From a virus, in the IMG/VR virus record IMGVR_UViG_3300010403_000705, positions 124,001 through 188,000 of that record: 64,000 nt of DNA. The stretch is one strand, 5' to 3'. A program made the position numbers and the translations under genes. Below the pieces are notes generated by a model. The model searched no databases and was not told the DNA's origin. It worked only from the letters and a program-made list of their open reading frames with translations. Position 1 is the stretch's first letter. Every line of letters starts with the position of its first letter. Positions 7,403 to 16,738 of the stretch are shown here, piece after piece.

Positions 7403-8059
7403 ATGATTAAAAAAAGTGTATTTGAAAATGAGTTAATTACTGGTATGCACAATCAGTTACTGAAGCAAGCCAAGCATCAAGATGATGAGCATCTTGAAAA
7501 GGCGGCAGATTATATTAATTCAGCAATTGAAATTTTTGAAGATATGGGTATGTATAAGCATGCTGATAAATTATTATATATATTAACCAAAATTGCCACT
7601 CATGATACTAAGGTTAAAAAATTGCCCTCCGAAGAAGCCTTAAAAGAAGAGGGAGCATCATATAATGATTTTGGTGCCATGAAATATAGTACATATGCTA
7701 AGGCTAAAGTTAATAATGCGCTTAGAAGATTAGGGTATACTGATAGAGAAATTAAAGAGCTAATTGGTGACCATAATTTTATTTCTTTCGAGGAACAAGA
7801 AAAATTACTAGACATGCCGCCATCATTTAAAGTCAGATTGCAGAATATCAGAGAAAATGTAAGAGCTTCTCATTTATCAGATCGTCATACAAAAGGATTA
7901 ACATCTGAAAAAATGATATCAAATTTAAAAGACCATGGTACAGTCTTCAATTTATCTGATGATGGTAAAATAGGAGATTTAGATATTGGTGAAGATACAT
8001 TAGAAGTATCTGATAATACTATTACTGAAATTCAAGATTTTGAAGATGAAATAGATTAA
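7403..8059 (+). CDS. Helical-hairpin protein with an acidic C-terminal part
   Basis: Protein of 218 residues. The N terminus carries LLKQAK at residues 19-24, the motif common in this head module, then LEKAADYINSAIEIFEDMGMYKHADKLLYILTKIA, homologous to the module in the two genes before it. The remainder is mixed helix and strand and ends in a very acidic DLDIGEDTLEVSDN...FEDEID tail. The three genes together look like a diverged tandem family with different C-terminal additions. Probably a minor or internal head protein, by position only. Confidence 0.75.
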   Translation: MIKKSVFENELITGMHNQLLKQAKHQDDEHLEKAADYINSAIEIFEDMGMYKHADKLLYILTKIATHDTKVKKLPSEEALKEEGASYNDFGAMKYSTYAKAKVNNALRRLGYTDREIKELIGDHNFISFEEQEKLLDMPPSFKVRLQNIRENVRASHLSDRHTKGLTSEKMISNLKDHGTVFNLSDDGKIGDLDIGEDTLEVSDNTITEIQDFEDEID

Positions 8060-8113
8060 TATAATTGTTATATAAGTATGAGAGTTTATAATATTGATTA
8101 ACAAGGATGTCTC

Positions 8114-8803
8114 ATGCTTAGATTAGTACAAGTTGGAAACACATTACCTGGTAGTTTTATCGTCGATCCTTCGGCAGAATTTCAACCTGGACAAATTGCT
8201 GAATTAACTGTTTTAGGAAACCAAGTAATGGTAACAGTGAGTAATGGAACTGCACCACTTGGCATCATTGATGATATTAAAACTAGAGCATTTACTAATG
8301 TATCTTGGAACGAGGAAGTACGAGTTCCTGCAGTTGGTGTACCTGGACCTAACAATGTTTTAGTAACTCCTATTGATATTAAAGCTGAATTAAGAAGACC
8401 TAATATAATACGTTCTAGTTTTTCTTCTACTATTAAAGCAGAATTAAATCCCGTTAATGGTGTTATTACTTTTTTAGCAGGTACACCTCTTAACATCGAT
8501 TTAATAGGTGCGGGTCAACCTAATGGCATTAAAGCTATTGTTAATTACACATATCAAGTAGCAAATATCCCAGGTGATGATAGTACACAAGGATCTGGTA
8601 GAGTTACTGTATGGTTTAATAGAATGTTTTTTCAAACCGATCAATATGAGACTAATCAACAATATCCTGTCAAAGCTAATTTATATGTTAGTGAAGTTGG
8701 ATTTTTAACTACTAGAAGACCTAGTACTATACATCCCGCAGTTGCTATGGTAACTGCACCACCTACTCCAATTAATCCCATGATAGAATGTCTTTGGTAC
8801 TAG
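8114..8803 (+). CDS. Beta-rich virion protein, head module
   Basis: The 229-residue product begins MLRLVQVGNTLPGSF after AAGGATG and ends in a TAG stop. It is Gly/Pro/Val rich with alternating hydrophobic residues, no long helices and few charged runs, which fits a beta-sandwich or barrel virion protein. The opening GSFIVDPSAEFQPGQIAELTV resembles phage capsid-associated proteins that begin with a short barrel. Like the gene just before the major capsid protein, it lies in the head module and may decorate or stabilise the capsid. The homing gene follows directly. Function inferred from composition and position. Confidence 0.6.
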   Translation: MLRLVQVGNTLPGSFIVDPSAEFQPGQIAELTVLGNQVMVTVSNGTAPLGIIDDIKTRAFTNVSWNEEVRVPAVGVPGPNNVLVTPIDIKAELRRPNIIRSSFSSTIKAELNPVNGVITFLAGTPLNIDLIGAGQPNGIKAIVNYTYQVANIPGDDSTQGSGRVTVWFNRMFFQTDQYETNQQYPVKANLYVSEVGFLTTRRPSTIHPAVAMVTAPPTPINPMIECLWY

Positions 8804-8840
8804 AGGTAAAAGTTGATATATATAGTAGTGTGGAGAAATT

Positions 8841-9547
8841 ATGCACTATTTATATAAAATTACAAATGTTATTAACAACAAAGTTTACATAGGACAAACT
8901 AATAGTCCAAATTATAGGTGGTATCAGCATTGTTCTTACGCAAAAAAGAAAACAAACACAAACAATATATACATTATGCCATGGCAAAATATGGTGTTGA
9001 AAATTTTACATTTACAATAATTGCGTCTTGTATTGTAAATGATCAAATTGATATTGATAATATAGAAAATATTATAATTAATCAATACAATAGCAGAAAT
9101 AAAGAATTTGGTTATAATTTAAGAGTTGGCGGTAGTCGCGGTTTTCATTCTGAAAAAACAAAACAAAAAATAAGACAAGCTACTTTAAAATAAATCGCAG
9201 AAAAAGGTCATCCTGCTTTAGGTCATAAATGGACACAAGAACAAAAAGATAAATTAAGTATTGCTTTAAAATCTTTAGATAAAGAAAAAATATATACTTC
9301 TGAAGTTAGACAGCATATGTCAGAGGCTCATCTTGGTCATCAAGATTCCAAGGAAACCAAAGAAAATAAATCAGAAAGTGCCAAGCGAGTATGGGTGCAA
9401 AGAATTGATTATTCTGAAATAAAATGTCAAGCAACAAATTGCTCCATTACGGGGAAGGCAAAATATAAAATTGTTGATAACATTAGATATTGTAATAAAC
9501 ATGGCTTAAGAATGTTACGTCATGGAAAATTAGAAAGATTAAAATGA
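8841..9547 (+). pseudogene. Broken GIY-YIG homing endonuclease (one -1 frame change, one in-frame stop)
   Basis: The ATG at 8841 follows TGGAG and starts a GIY-YIG domain: HYLYKITNVINNKVYIGQTN, with the conserved R and H in YRWYQH. At 8942-8948 the frame must shift by -1 to continue as YIHYAMAKYGVENFTFTII and onward. The shift point is A AAA AAG, a strong bacterial -1 slippery heptamer. A TAA at 9191-9193 then interrupts the same frame, which continues as GHPALGHKWTQEQKDKL (NUMOD3-like) and a C-terminal Cys/His part (IKCQATNC...RYCNKHG) to 9547. Two lesions make a decayed gene more likely than programmed recoding. It stands alone between two head genes, as free-standing homing genes do. Bases 9548-9703 hold no gene I can support, only AT-rich sequence leading into the next gene. 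Confidence 0.8.
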
Positions 9548-9703
9548 AGTTTATAAATGTTTGAGATGTGATTCACTAATATCTCTGGCTGAGTGGAATA
9601 AAATTTATAGATTTTCTATTATCACACAATATATTTTATTAATTAGTTATACTGCATATATTTTCATATAATATAGATTATACTATATATTTGAGGCTTA
9701 CCT

Positions 9704-10810
9704 ATGACTTTTAAGCATATAAAATTTGAAGATTCCTCTACAATGCGTTCTTTAGAAAAAGTAGCGCGAGATAAAGGTTGGATTAGTAACACACCAATAT
9801 CTAAAATTGCCTCTATAAGTAAAGTTGATTTATCAATCTCAACTAATTTAACAGAAAATATTATGAAACTATGTGCGGGATTGAGATCATCCGGATTAGA
9901 TAAATATGCAAATGAAGTTGAGTCAAAATTCATGAATTATAAAAAAGCTCAAACTTTGTATGAAACATCAAAAGAAGTTGGTGAGGATCTAATTGATAAC
10001 GCTCATCCTAAAGGATCTCATAAGTTAAGTGGTATTGAAGGTGATAATATTATTGAAACTATTATTGATCAACATCTTGCAACTATTAAATTAACAGAAA
10101 AAAAACCAACTGGTAAACTATCTTCTCAAGATATTTTGCGATCAGTTAAAATAGTACTTTCACAAGCTGCTAGCAACCCTACTATTGTACAAGCTCTTAC
10201 TTCAGCGTTAAATGCCATGAAGACTATATTCAGTCTTCATAGCGAGCAATCTTTTTTAACACGTCCAATTGCATGGGGCGAAGATACATTGATAGAAAAT
10301 ATTAATTATGCTTTAAACAATACACATGATGTAAATGTACTAGAGAGAATTTATCCTAAAATTAAATTAGGTGTAGACAATTTTTATCTTGCCTACAAAC
10401 CAGGTACTGTTATTGGAGGTTCTAGCGCAGAAGTGTGGGCAGGTATGTTACCACTGTTTAATAAAGTATATGCTGCATTAACTACTATAAAACAAACAAT
10501 GGAAAATTCAAATAGTAAGATTCAACCAAAAACTTCAGTAGATGTATTAACTCAATGGTTACATAATGCTAATTCTACCTTAAAAGGTTTTCAAGCTAAG
10601 ATAAGTACAGATCCAGATCTAACTGAAAGTGAGAAACAAGAAGCTAGCACTTGGATAGTTAAAAAGATGAATAATGTCGCTAATGTAGAATCTCAGTTTC
10701 AATCTATGGACGATGACGAGAAAATACAAAATGCTGAATTACTATTATCTAATTTAAAAAAAATAACAACTCCTAGTTTCGGACAATTTAAAAAAGCATG
10801 GATAGATTAA
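9704..10810 (+). CDS. Large helical head-module protein, paralogue of the 14653 gene
   Basis: Protein of 368 residues, start preceded by TTGAGG. It is helical throughout. Features: LEKVAR at residues 17-22 (shared N-terminal motif); LRSSGLDKYANEVESKF at about 60-76; and GEDLIDNAHP at 93-102 followed by KKPTGKLSSQDILRSVKIVL. The last two resemble NIIEDAHP and KVPNGHLTGHKYAAKDLILSLV of the gene at 14653, so these two genes are probably diverged copies. It begins a run of five large helical proteins ahead of the capsid gene, each overlapping or nearly touching the next. Most likely a structural or inner-head protein; the exact role is unknown. Confidence 0.75.
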   Translation: MTFKHIKFEDSSTMRSLEKVARDKGWISNTPISKIASISKVDLSISTNLTENIMKLCAGLRSSGLDKYANEVESKFMNYKKAQTLYETSKEVGEDLIDNAHPKGSHKLSGIEGDNIIETIIDQHLATIKLTEKKPTGKLSSQDILRSVKIVLSQAASNPTIVQALTSALNAMKTIFSLHSEQSFLTRPIAWGEDTLIENINYALNNTHDVNVLERIYPKIKLGVDNFYLAYKPGTVIGGSSAEVWAGMLPLFNKVYAALTTIKQTMENSNSKIQPKTSVDVLTQWLHNANSTLKGFQAKISTDPDLTESEKQEASTWIVKKMNNVANVESQFQSMDDDEKIQNAELLLSNLKKITTPSFGQFKKAWID

Positions 10811-10818
10811 AAGGGTTT

Positions 10819-11973
10819 ATGTCTGATAAATTAAATTTAATTAAAAAATACGCACAACAAACTGAAGATATACCTATTCCAACTAGAAAATCTCCTAAAA
10901 CTAAACAAGTCTCACAACAGAATGTAGATTCCAATATACCAGTAGCAAAAAAAATGGGACCAACTATTAAGGAACGTCTTCAAAATATAGTACCAGGATT
11001 TGCTTCCAAAAAAAATGCGCCAGGTAACTCTGCGCAGCAAATGGCAGATGCTATTAGTGCAGTTAAAGAAATGCAAACTGCAATGCAAAACTTAGCACAA
11101 ACAGTAATTACAGATGCGGAGTCTGGCACTATGGCATATAAACCAAAAGATGCCACTCAACCAGGAGCTAGTGATGAAGTAAAAACATCTAAAAAAAGTT
11201 TTAATGATTTTATTGCTGAGCAATATTTAGGTGGTTTAGACGAAGATAAGAAAGGTGTAGAATGGACCAAAGATACGCATGTAGTAACTTTACCAGGCAA
11301 GCAAAAAACACAAACAGACATTTATGAATTAGATGTTGTTATGGATACTTTGCGTAGAGTAGGTGCAAGTACTAAAGAATTTACAGTAGACGGTAAATGG
11401 GATTTTAGAACAGATAATGCATTAAGAAATATAATGGGTTTTGCTTATGCTTTATTACAATTAGAAGGTGATTTTGGACTAGAAAATAATATTTATACTT
11501 TTGATCACTGGAAAAATTTTAATAAAGCTTTATCTGAGTATAAAATAGAAAATGGAATAGTAAAACTTTCAGCGGCACATAAAATAACAAGAGCCAACGC
11601 TATCACTAAACATTTGAGAGCAATTAGTAAATTATATAATCATTTTAGACAACAAGTATTGGCTAGACCAGAATTTAGACCCACTATAGAAGGAAAAAGA
11701 CCTTTTGATAGGTATACGACACAAGGTTCTAATAAAAATGTTTTAACAGCACCAGAGGAACAAATGTCAAAATCAGATGCTATCAAAATTCCGCTTAACA
11801 CACCTTATTCTGCGCCTAATTTACCTAATAAAAAATTAGATTATATTCCAATTAAAGCACTACTTAATAGAAGCGAGTACATAAAATGGATGGTTAATTA
11901 CGCTGGTAATACAGAAGTTGCTGCTATGGATATTTTCAATAAAATTATAAAACCTAAAATTGAATTAATGTGA
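10819..11973 (+). CDS. Helical head-module protein, candidate inner-head protein
   Basis: The start at 10819 is chosen because AAAAGGG precedes it; an ATG at 10798 would overlap the previous gene by 13 bases but has only a weak site. The 384-residue product starts MSDKLNLIKKYAQQTEDIPIP with the IKKYAQ motif at 8-13, then a polar Pro/Lys/Gln-rich stretch to about residue 110, and then a compact helical region (for example DVVMDTLRRVGASTKEFTVDGKWDF and YALLQLEGDFGL). The phrase VDGKWDFRTDNALRN resembles peptidoglycan-binding-like helical repeats, but the match is too weak to assign. Function unknown; position suggests a packaged or core protein. Confidence 0.7.
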   Translation: MSDKLNLIKKYAQQTEDIPIPTRKSPKTKQVSQQNVDSNIPVAKKMGPTIKERLQNIVPGFASKKNAPGNSAQQMADAISAVKEMQTAMQNLAQTVITDAESGTMAYKPKDATQPGASDEVKTSKKSFNDFIAEQYLGGLDEDKKGVEWTKDTHVVTLPGKQKTQTDIYELDVVMDTLRRVGASTKEFTVDGKWDFRTDNALRNIMGFAYALLQLEGDFGLENNIYTFDHWKNFNKALSEYKIENGIVKLSAAHKITRANAITKHLRAISKLYNHFRQQVLARPEFRPTIEGKRPFDRYTTQGSNKNVLTAPEEQMSKSDAIKIPLNTPYSAPNLPNKKLDYIPIKALLNRSEYIKWMVNYAGNTEVAAMDIFNKIIKPKIELM

Positions 11974-11981
11974 AGGATACT

Positions 11982-13517
11982 ATGTCTTTTTTATATGATT
12001 TATATAATGAGTCTATGAATGATTTTCTTTTTAAAAAAACTGCTCAAAACATACCACCTATATCTCCTAATGAAGTTGCTAAAAAATTAGTTAGTAGACT
12101 AGAAAGAGAAATATCGGGTATACCAGAATCATTAAATATTTCTTCTGAAAATTCTAGTTCTGTTGATTTAGGAGTTAATCAATTACAAAATTTAGGAAAA
12201 TTACTTCAGTTCATGTCAGCTAATAAAATAAAAGTTGATAATATAAGAGTAGTATTTCCAGAGGCTGAAGCTAGTTCTTTACCAGAAGAAGAAAGACATA
12301 AACTATCTCCTGTTAGTGTCAATATGTCTAGAGATGCTGTTAGTAGAAAATGGAACACTGCCGATTTTTACACAAATCTTCCTTTATTAATAAAATATGT
12401 TACTTATCTACAAAATAAAGCTCAGGAATTAAAAAGAAATGGGGATGTCCAGGGCAGAATATTAGAAGTAATGATTGGTAAATTAATAGATTCTGTAAAT
12501 AATATCAAACCTGATTCTGGACTTTCTAGATCTCCTAAATCTAAACCAGATTTGCCTAATGAAATGCCGCAAGAAACAGTGGTAGATAATTTCGGAACAA
12601 AAATTTTCGACATTAATAATCCATATACTGATAAAGGACCACTAGTTCTAACTGGTAAAGATTTATTTAGCAAAGAATCTTTAAATGCTTGGATGAAACA
12701 GGCTCCAGAAGCACAAATTTTAGATGGACAATCATCAATAAAATTTACGGATCCTTCAGCGAATCATTGTAATATAATTAATGTGTTACACAAACGTGCT
12801 TCTAATTTAGTTAGAATTTCTTCTTCACCAGAAGATACAAAAAAATATAATTTTTATTTGAATAAGATAACCCAATTAGGACCCGCATTTACAGATCCTC
12901 AAGGGAAAGCTTGTAGTATTGGAGGGTCAACTTCACCTTCAGCAGGTCTATATAATAAACATAATTTTTTGGGACAGCCGGGGGGAGATGGTACTGGTGG
13001 TACTGGCATTTCTACACAAATTCTAGAACAACTTGTTCAAAGCCTTCCTCTTGATCCGCAAGATATAGATTTTAATCGTATTAGAAACTTTTTTAATTTA
13101 TATACTAGAGTAACATCTAGTGATAATGCACAATCTGCTATTACTTCTATGGGAACCGCTTTATATGCTATGACCACTGTTTCTGGATTAACACTAACAG
13201 GAAACCAACAAAATTTTAGGATAACTAGAAACGTACAAGAATTAATTACATGGTTAAAATCACCTGCCGGTAATAATGCTCTTCAATTTTTATATGCATT
13301 ACAGCAAATTATAACAGAGACTGGTAAAGTATTAAGAATGTTCTATAATGAATTTGTTAGAACTACTTATTCTGGAGATAGACAAACTTTAAATAGTGAG
13401 CAAAAAGCTTTAGTAGAGTCACAGATTCTGGGAGCTAATTCTATTTACTCGCAAAACCTTAGAGATATACAATCTTTAATAGCAAATTTTAAAAATACTG
13501 TGAGTACACAAAAATGA
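11982..13517 (+). CDS. Large helical head-module protein, candidate inner-head protein
   Basis: The ATG at 11982 follows GAAGGA at 11972-11977; a GTG 12 bases earlier is less likely. The 511-residue product begins MSFLYDLYNESMNDFLFKKTAQ, an amphipathic helix ending in the FKKTAQ motif (17-22). It then alternates helical parts with Pro/Ser-rich linkers (SGLSRSPKSKPDLPNEMPQ) and a Gly-rich loop GQPGGDGTGGTG. It resembles its neighbours in layout: a short N-terminal helix with K-x-A, a flexible part and a helical C-terminal domain. The next gene starts inside its stop (ATGA). Function unknown. Confidence 0.7.
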   Translation: MSFLYDLYNESMNDFLFKKTAQNIPPISPNEVAKKLVSRLEREISGIPESLNISSENSSSVDLGVNQLQNLGKLLQFMSANKIKVDNIRVVFPEAEASSLPEEERHKLSPVSVNMSRDAVSRKWNTADFYTNLPLLIKYVTYLQNKAQELKRNGDVQGRILEVMIGKLIDSVNNIKPDSGLSRSPKSKPDLPNEMPQETVVDNFGTKIFDINNPYTDKGPLVLTGKDLFSKESLNAWMKQAPEAQILDGQSSIKFTDPSANHCNIINVLHKRASNLVRISSSPEDTKKYNFYLNKITQLGPAFTDPQGKACSIGGSTSPSAGLYNKHNFLGQPGGDGTGGTGISTQILEQLVQSLPLDPQDIDFNRIRNFFNLYTRVTSSDNAQSAITSMGTALYAMTTVSGLTLTGNQQNFRITRNVQELITWLKSPAGNNALQFLYALQQIITETGKVLRMFYNEFVRTTYSGDRQTLNSEQKALVESQILGANSIYSQNLRDIQSLIANFKNTVSTQK

Positions 13518-14599
13518 AGCGAAACTGTAATAGTGAAATAGATTTTTATGTAGATAGTATTATAGTAGAAACTATTTTAAGAGATGAAAAAATAACTAAA
13601 TATGCTGATACGACTAGTAGCGGATTAGTATTATCATTAATTGATAAAGTTAAAAATTATGTAAGTAATCATATTGATCCTGACGATAAGTCTGGCAGTC
13701 TTATTAGCATATTAGGACCTGGTGCTATATCAGTTGCTTTTAGCGCCATGGGACTGAGTTGGTTAGGCACGTTAATTGGTTTAGCTATGAGAGTATTTAA
13801 TATTAATGTAAAAGACATTATCAGTTCTATTTGGGACAAACTTAAATCTGCGATAGCTGGAGATAAACCAGTATCTTCCGCACAAGTAGATTCTTTTGTT
13901 CAAAGTGCGATACAAGAACATTCTCAGCCAGCTACACAAGAAGAAGCAGAAAAAGCTGCAAAAAATATGGAAAGCAAATCATTTTCAAAACTTGTTAGAG
14001 ATGCACAATTTGTTAAGTTAGCTATGATAAATTATGAAAATGATTCTTTTAGAAAAGAAGCTGGATTTTTTGAAATGTTCAGTAGCAGAAAATCTAAAAC
14101 TGTTTCGATTTTAACAAGAGTGCTTAGTTGGATTTTTAAGATTGCTCTAGCATCTGCTGGGCTCATGGTAGCAGGAGATGTTGTAAACAAATTTGTAGGT
14201 AGACCTAATGCCATTGATAATACTATTCAAAAAGGTAAGCCTATTGAACAACCCATAGTTCCCGCTAATATATCTAAACAAAAAAAATTTTTAGTTAAAC
14301 CTACCTATAATGCTAACGAAAAATACAACACCAGAGATTCTAATTGGATAGAAAGAATATCTAATGATCCATCTTCTATTGAAAACATGTTAATATCTTT
14401 TGTTAAAGAAGTATATGAAGGATTAAACGGCAAAGAGAATATTATTAAAAGCTCACCAGCTTTTCAAATGGTTAAAAATAGAATTATTTGGTATAATCAT
14501 ACTAGTCCTAATTCACCTATGATATGGATTCCAAAATATTTTTCTTCCAAAAAACAAATTGTCGATTATTTCATTGATGATGTAGCAGAAAGGGCATAA
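13514..14599 (+). CDS. Membrane-segment-bearing head-module protein, candidate ejected protein
   Basis: Protein of 361 residues. It carries ITKYA at 27-31, then a long hydrophobic Gly-rich segment at about 61-95 (SISILGPGAISVAFSAM-like) and a second one at about 199-224 (SWIFKIALASAGLMVAGDVV). Between them is an acidic helical region, and the C-terminal 130 residues form a soluble domain with Trp-rich IWYNHTSP..PMIWIPKYF. Membrane segments in a head operon are unusual for a capsid component and recall inner-head proteins that leave with the DNA and insert in the host envelope. That role is inference. Confidence 0.7.
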   Translation: MKRNCNSEIDFYVDSIIVETILRDEKITKYADTTSSGLVLSLIDKVKNYVSNHIDPDDKSGSLISILGPGAISVAFSAMGLSWLGTLIGLAMRVFNINVKDIISSIWDKLKSAIAGDKPVSSAQVDSFVQSAIQEHSQPATQEEAEKAAKNMESKSFSKLVRDAQFVKLAMINYENDSFRKEAGFFEMFSSRKSKTVSILTRVLSWIFKIALASAGLMVAGDVVNKFVGRPNAIDNTIQKGKPIEQPIVPANISKQKKFLVKPTYNANEKYNTRDSNWIERISNDPSSIENMLISFVKEVYEGLNGKENIIKSSPAFQMVKNRIIWYNHTSPNSPMIWIPKYFSSKKQIVDYFIDDVAERA

Positions 14600-14652
14600 T
14601 AAAATTGTGCATATGCTGACATATCTTTGTAATTTTGCCTGTGAGATAATCA

Positions 14653-15888
14653 ATGAATAAACGTAGAAGCGATGTTTTAGATAATTTCTTTAAAATAGCA
14701 CAAGAACAAGGTTTAATTTCAAATAAAAATACAACAGAAAAAACTAAACGAAAATTAGAAAAAACACACCGAGCTGATTCGTTAAGTGCCAAAGATATTG
14801 AAGAACTTTATGGAATCAAACCAGAAATGTCTAAAGGTAATCAATATACAAGAAATATTATTGAAGACGCTCATCCTACATCATATATCGCTGCTCCTTC
14901 ATATGATAAACTAAATGGTTTAGTGGAAAACGAAAATGAAAGACAAGATATTACATTACATATTTTAAATAAAGTTCCTAATGGACATCTGACTGGTCAT
15001 AAATATGCTGCAAAAGATTTAATATTATCACTAGTAAGAGTGGGTAATGATTTAGATCATAAAAATAATGATCGATTACGAATATTAGCAGATACTTGTT
15101 TGCTACAAGTTAGCCAACCAATGAAAAAAAATGCAGCTGCCGTATTGATAGCAATTCCGGTATTACTTGGATCCTTATATCTGCAACAACATTTATCATT
15201 CGTTAATGAAGGGTTTGAAAAAAATCATCAAAAAATAATTGCTGAAATAGACGATTTATTACAATCTAGTTCTTCGTGGGGAATAGGATATGATTATAAA
15301 TCAGATTTCAAAAATATGGTGCAAGATTTTAAAACTAAACTAATGAATTTTTATACACTATATAAAAAAATAGAACCTATAATTACTGATTTAGAAAAAC
15401 CAAGAACAGCAAAAGATTTAATAGAATTATCAAAACAACCACAAACAGATACAGTGGTAAAAGCTTACGGTGCCCTTAAATCCGCAGCAGACAATATGTT
15501 ACCTTATATTATTACTATTGAAAAAAACTTTGCTTCAGAAACTTATAAAACTAGACAAATAGAAGATAAAGGATTTATGTCTTCTCTAGTTGATAATCTA
15601 CAAGTTTTTCATGGAGGAAAAGGACTAGTAGCTGATGATTTTGAGGATATTGTAAGAGCTATTGATCCATACAAAAAATCTATAAATGATTTAGTTAATA
15701 TATTAAAAAATGCTGAATCTATTGAGAAATCAGCACAGCAGAAAATACAGGAAGCATCTGCATCAGAAACAAATACTCCTAATGAATTTGATTCTACAAC
15801 TCAAAAAGTTGAACCAACAATGGAAAAATCAGATGTTGATCAACAAGTGGAAGATTTAGAAAAAGATCTTGCCGGTGGACTATTATAA
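14653..15888 (+). CDS. Helical head-module protein with one hydrophobic segment, paralogue of the 9704 gene
   Basis: Protein of 411 residues, start after TGTGAGATAATCA. Seen in order: MNKRRSDVLDNFFKIAQEQG with the FFKIAQ motif (12-17); NIIEDAHP at 68-75; KVPNGHLTGHKYAAKDLILSLVRVGNDLDH at about 107-136, the strongest conserved-looking block; a hydrophobic helix at about 160-178 (AAAVLIAIPVLLGSLYL); a long coiled-coil-like region; and an acidic tail. The AHP block and the following G.L..... block align with the 9704 gene. Last of the five large helical proteins before the capsid genes. Candidate inner-head protein. Confidence 0.7.
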   Translation: MNKRRSDVLDNFFKIAQEQGLISNKNTTEKTKRKLEKTHRADSLSAKDIEELYGIKPEMSKGNQYTRNIIEDAHPTSYIAAPSYDKLNGLVENENERQDITLHILNKVPNGHLTGHKYAAKDLILSLVRVGNDLDHKNNDRLRILADTCLLQVSQPMKKNAAAVLIAIPVLLGSLYLQQHLSFVNEGFEKNHQKIIAEIDDLLQSSSSWGIGYDYKSDFKNMVQDFKTKLMNFYTLYKKIEPIITDLEKPRTAKDLIELSKQPQTDTVVKAYGALKSAADNMLPYIITIEKNFASETYKTRQIEDKGFMSSLVDNLQVFHGGKGLVADDFEDIVRAIDPYKKSINDLVNILKNAESIEKSAQQKIQEASASETNTPNEFDSTTQKVEPTMEKSDVDQQVEDLEKDLAGGLL

Positions 15889-15926
15889 CAAAATAAATTA
15901 TTATTACTACAATTTGTTAATAATAT

Positions 15927-15951
15927 ATCAATAACAAAATATGTTATTGAT
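15927..15951 (+). other. Small hairpin in the leader of the 16027 gene
   Basis: ATCAATAACA and TGTTATTGAT form a 10-bp stem around a 5-base loop, with no strong T tract after it. A second short stem (GCCG at 15980-15983 with CGGC at 15999-16002) follows before the AGGAAA ribosome site. The 138-base gap holds no gene. It could act as a weak terminator or an mRNA leader structure. Confidence 0.4.
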
Positions 15952-16026
15952 TTAGTAAGTTAAGATGTAAGTATAGCGTGCCGAATTGTAAATTTATACG
16001 GCATTAAAAGATTATAGGAAAATGAA

Positions 16027-16725
16027 ATGGCTTTAAAATTATTACAACCAGGCGTACAACCTTTAGGTCAGTATGATGGTCTCGATACAGAATTTTTAAC
16101 ATTAAAAGGTGGAGAAATTGTTAGTTTCACTTCAGTTCCTGTTTCTGGATCTGATAAAGCGGCTAGAGACGTACTTGATGGATATGTAAATCCAGGTTCT
16201 GTTCAAAAAAGAGTAGCAGTAACCAGAAACGTTCCCACTACAAAAAGACCTCTTATGTTATCTGATGATGGTATTACTGGATATGGAACTTTATTTGGTT
16301 CCATAATTGGTGGTAGTTTAGGTGGACAAGTAGTTGGAGTTACTATAGGACCACACACTTCTTTAGGTTCAGGTAAAGTAACATTATGGGAAAAACCTGG
16401 TATCTATGCTGTATCTTTAGATGCATGTGATACATCATCTACTGATGGATTACAGCCTACTAATACAACTTTAGATACAGGAGCGGCATTAACTTGGGTT
16501 CCAGCTAGTACTTCTGGGGGTCGGCTAACTCCAGTTGGTAGTGCAGCGGCTGCTGGTAACACAGTGGTTGTGGGTCGCTTTATTGATTTTGAAAGTAATG
16601 GTTCTCTTGTTACTACTCCAAGTAGTTTAGTAGCGGCACTTAATGCACCAGATGGCACATTAGGGGGAGCACTTCCAAAACAATTTGCTTTTGCTACTTT
16701 CTATTTTAATCCTCCATCTGCTTAA
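16027..16725 (+). CDS. Beta-rich capsid decoration/stabilising protein candidate
   Basis: The 232-residue product begins MALKLLQPGVQPLGQYDGLD after AGGAAAATGA. It is rich in Gly, Thr, Val and Ser with almost no helix-forming runs, and contains Gly-rich GSIIGGSLGGQVVGVTIG followed by SGKVTLWEKPGIYAV, a typical ending of a beta-barrel domain. It lies immediately upstream of the major capsid gene, where lambda-like phages encode their head decoration protein. It shares composition, but no obvious sequence, with the protein at 8114. The assignment rests on position and composition. Confidence 0.55.
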   Translation: MALKLLQPGVQPLGQYDGLDTEFLTLKGGEIVSFTSVPVSGSDKAARDVLDGYVNPGSVQKRVAVTRNVPTTKRPLMLSDDGITGYGTLFGSIIGGSLGGQVVGVTIGPHTSLGSGKVTLWEKPGIYAVSLDACDTSSTDGLQPTNTTLDTGAALTWVPASTSGGRLTPVGSAAAAGNTVVVGRFIDFESNGSLVTTPSSLVAALNAPDGTLGGALPKQFAFATFYFNPPSA

Positions 16726-16738
16726 TTAATTTATATTC

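Noticed and set aside
9548-9703. Gap after the broken homing gene as a tRNA or small RNA (GGCTGAGTGG stretch)
   Set aside because: No cloverleaf can be drawn: the acceptor and T-arm partners are missing, and the rest is AT-rich.
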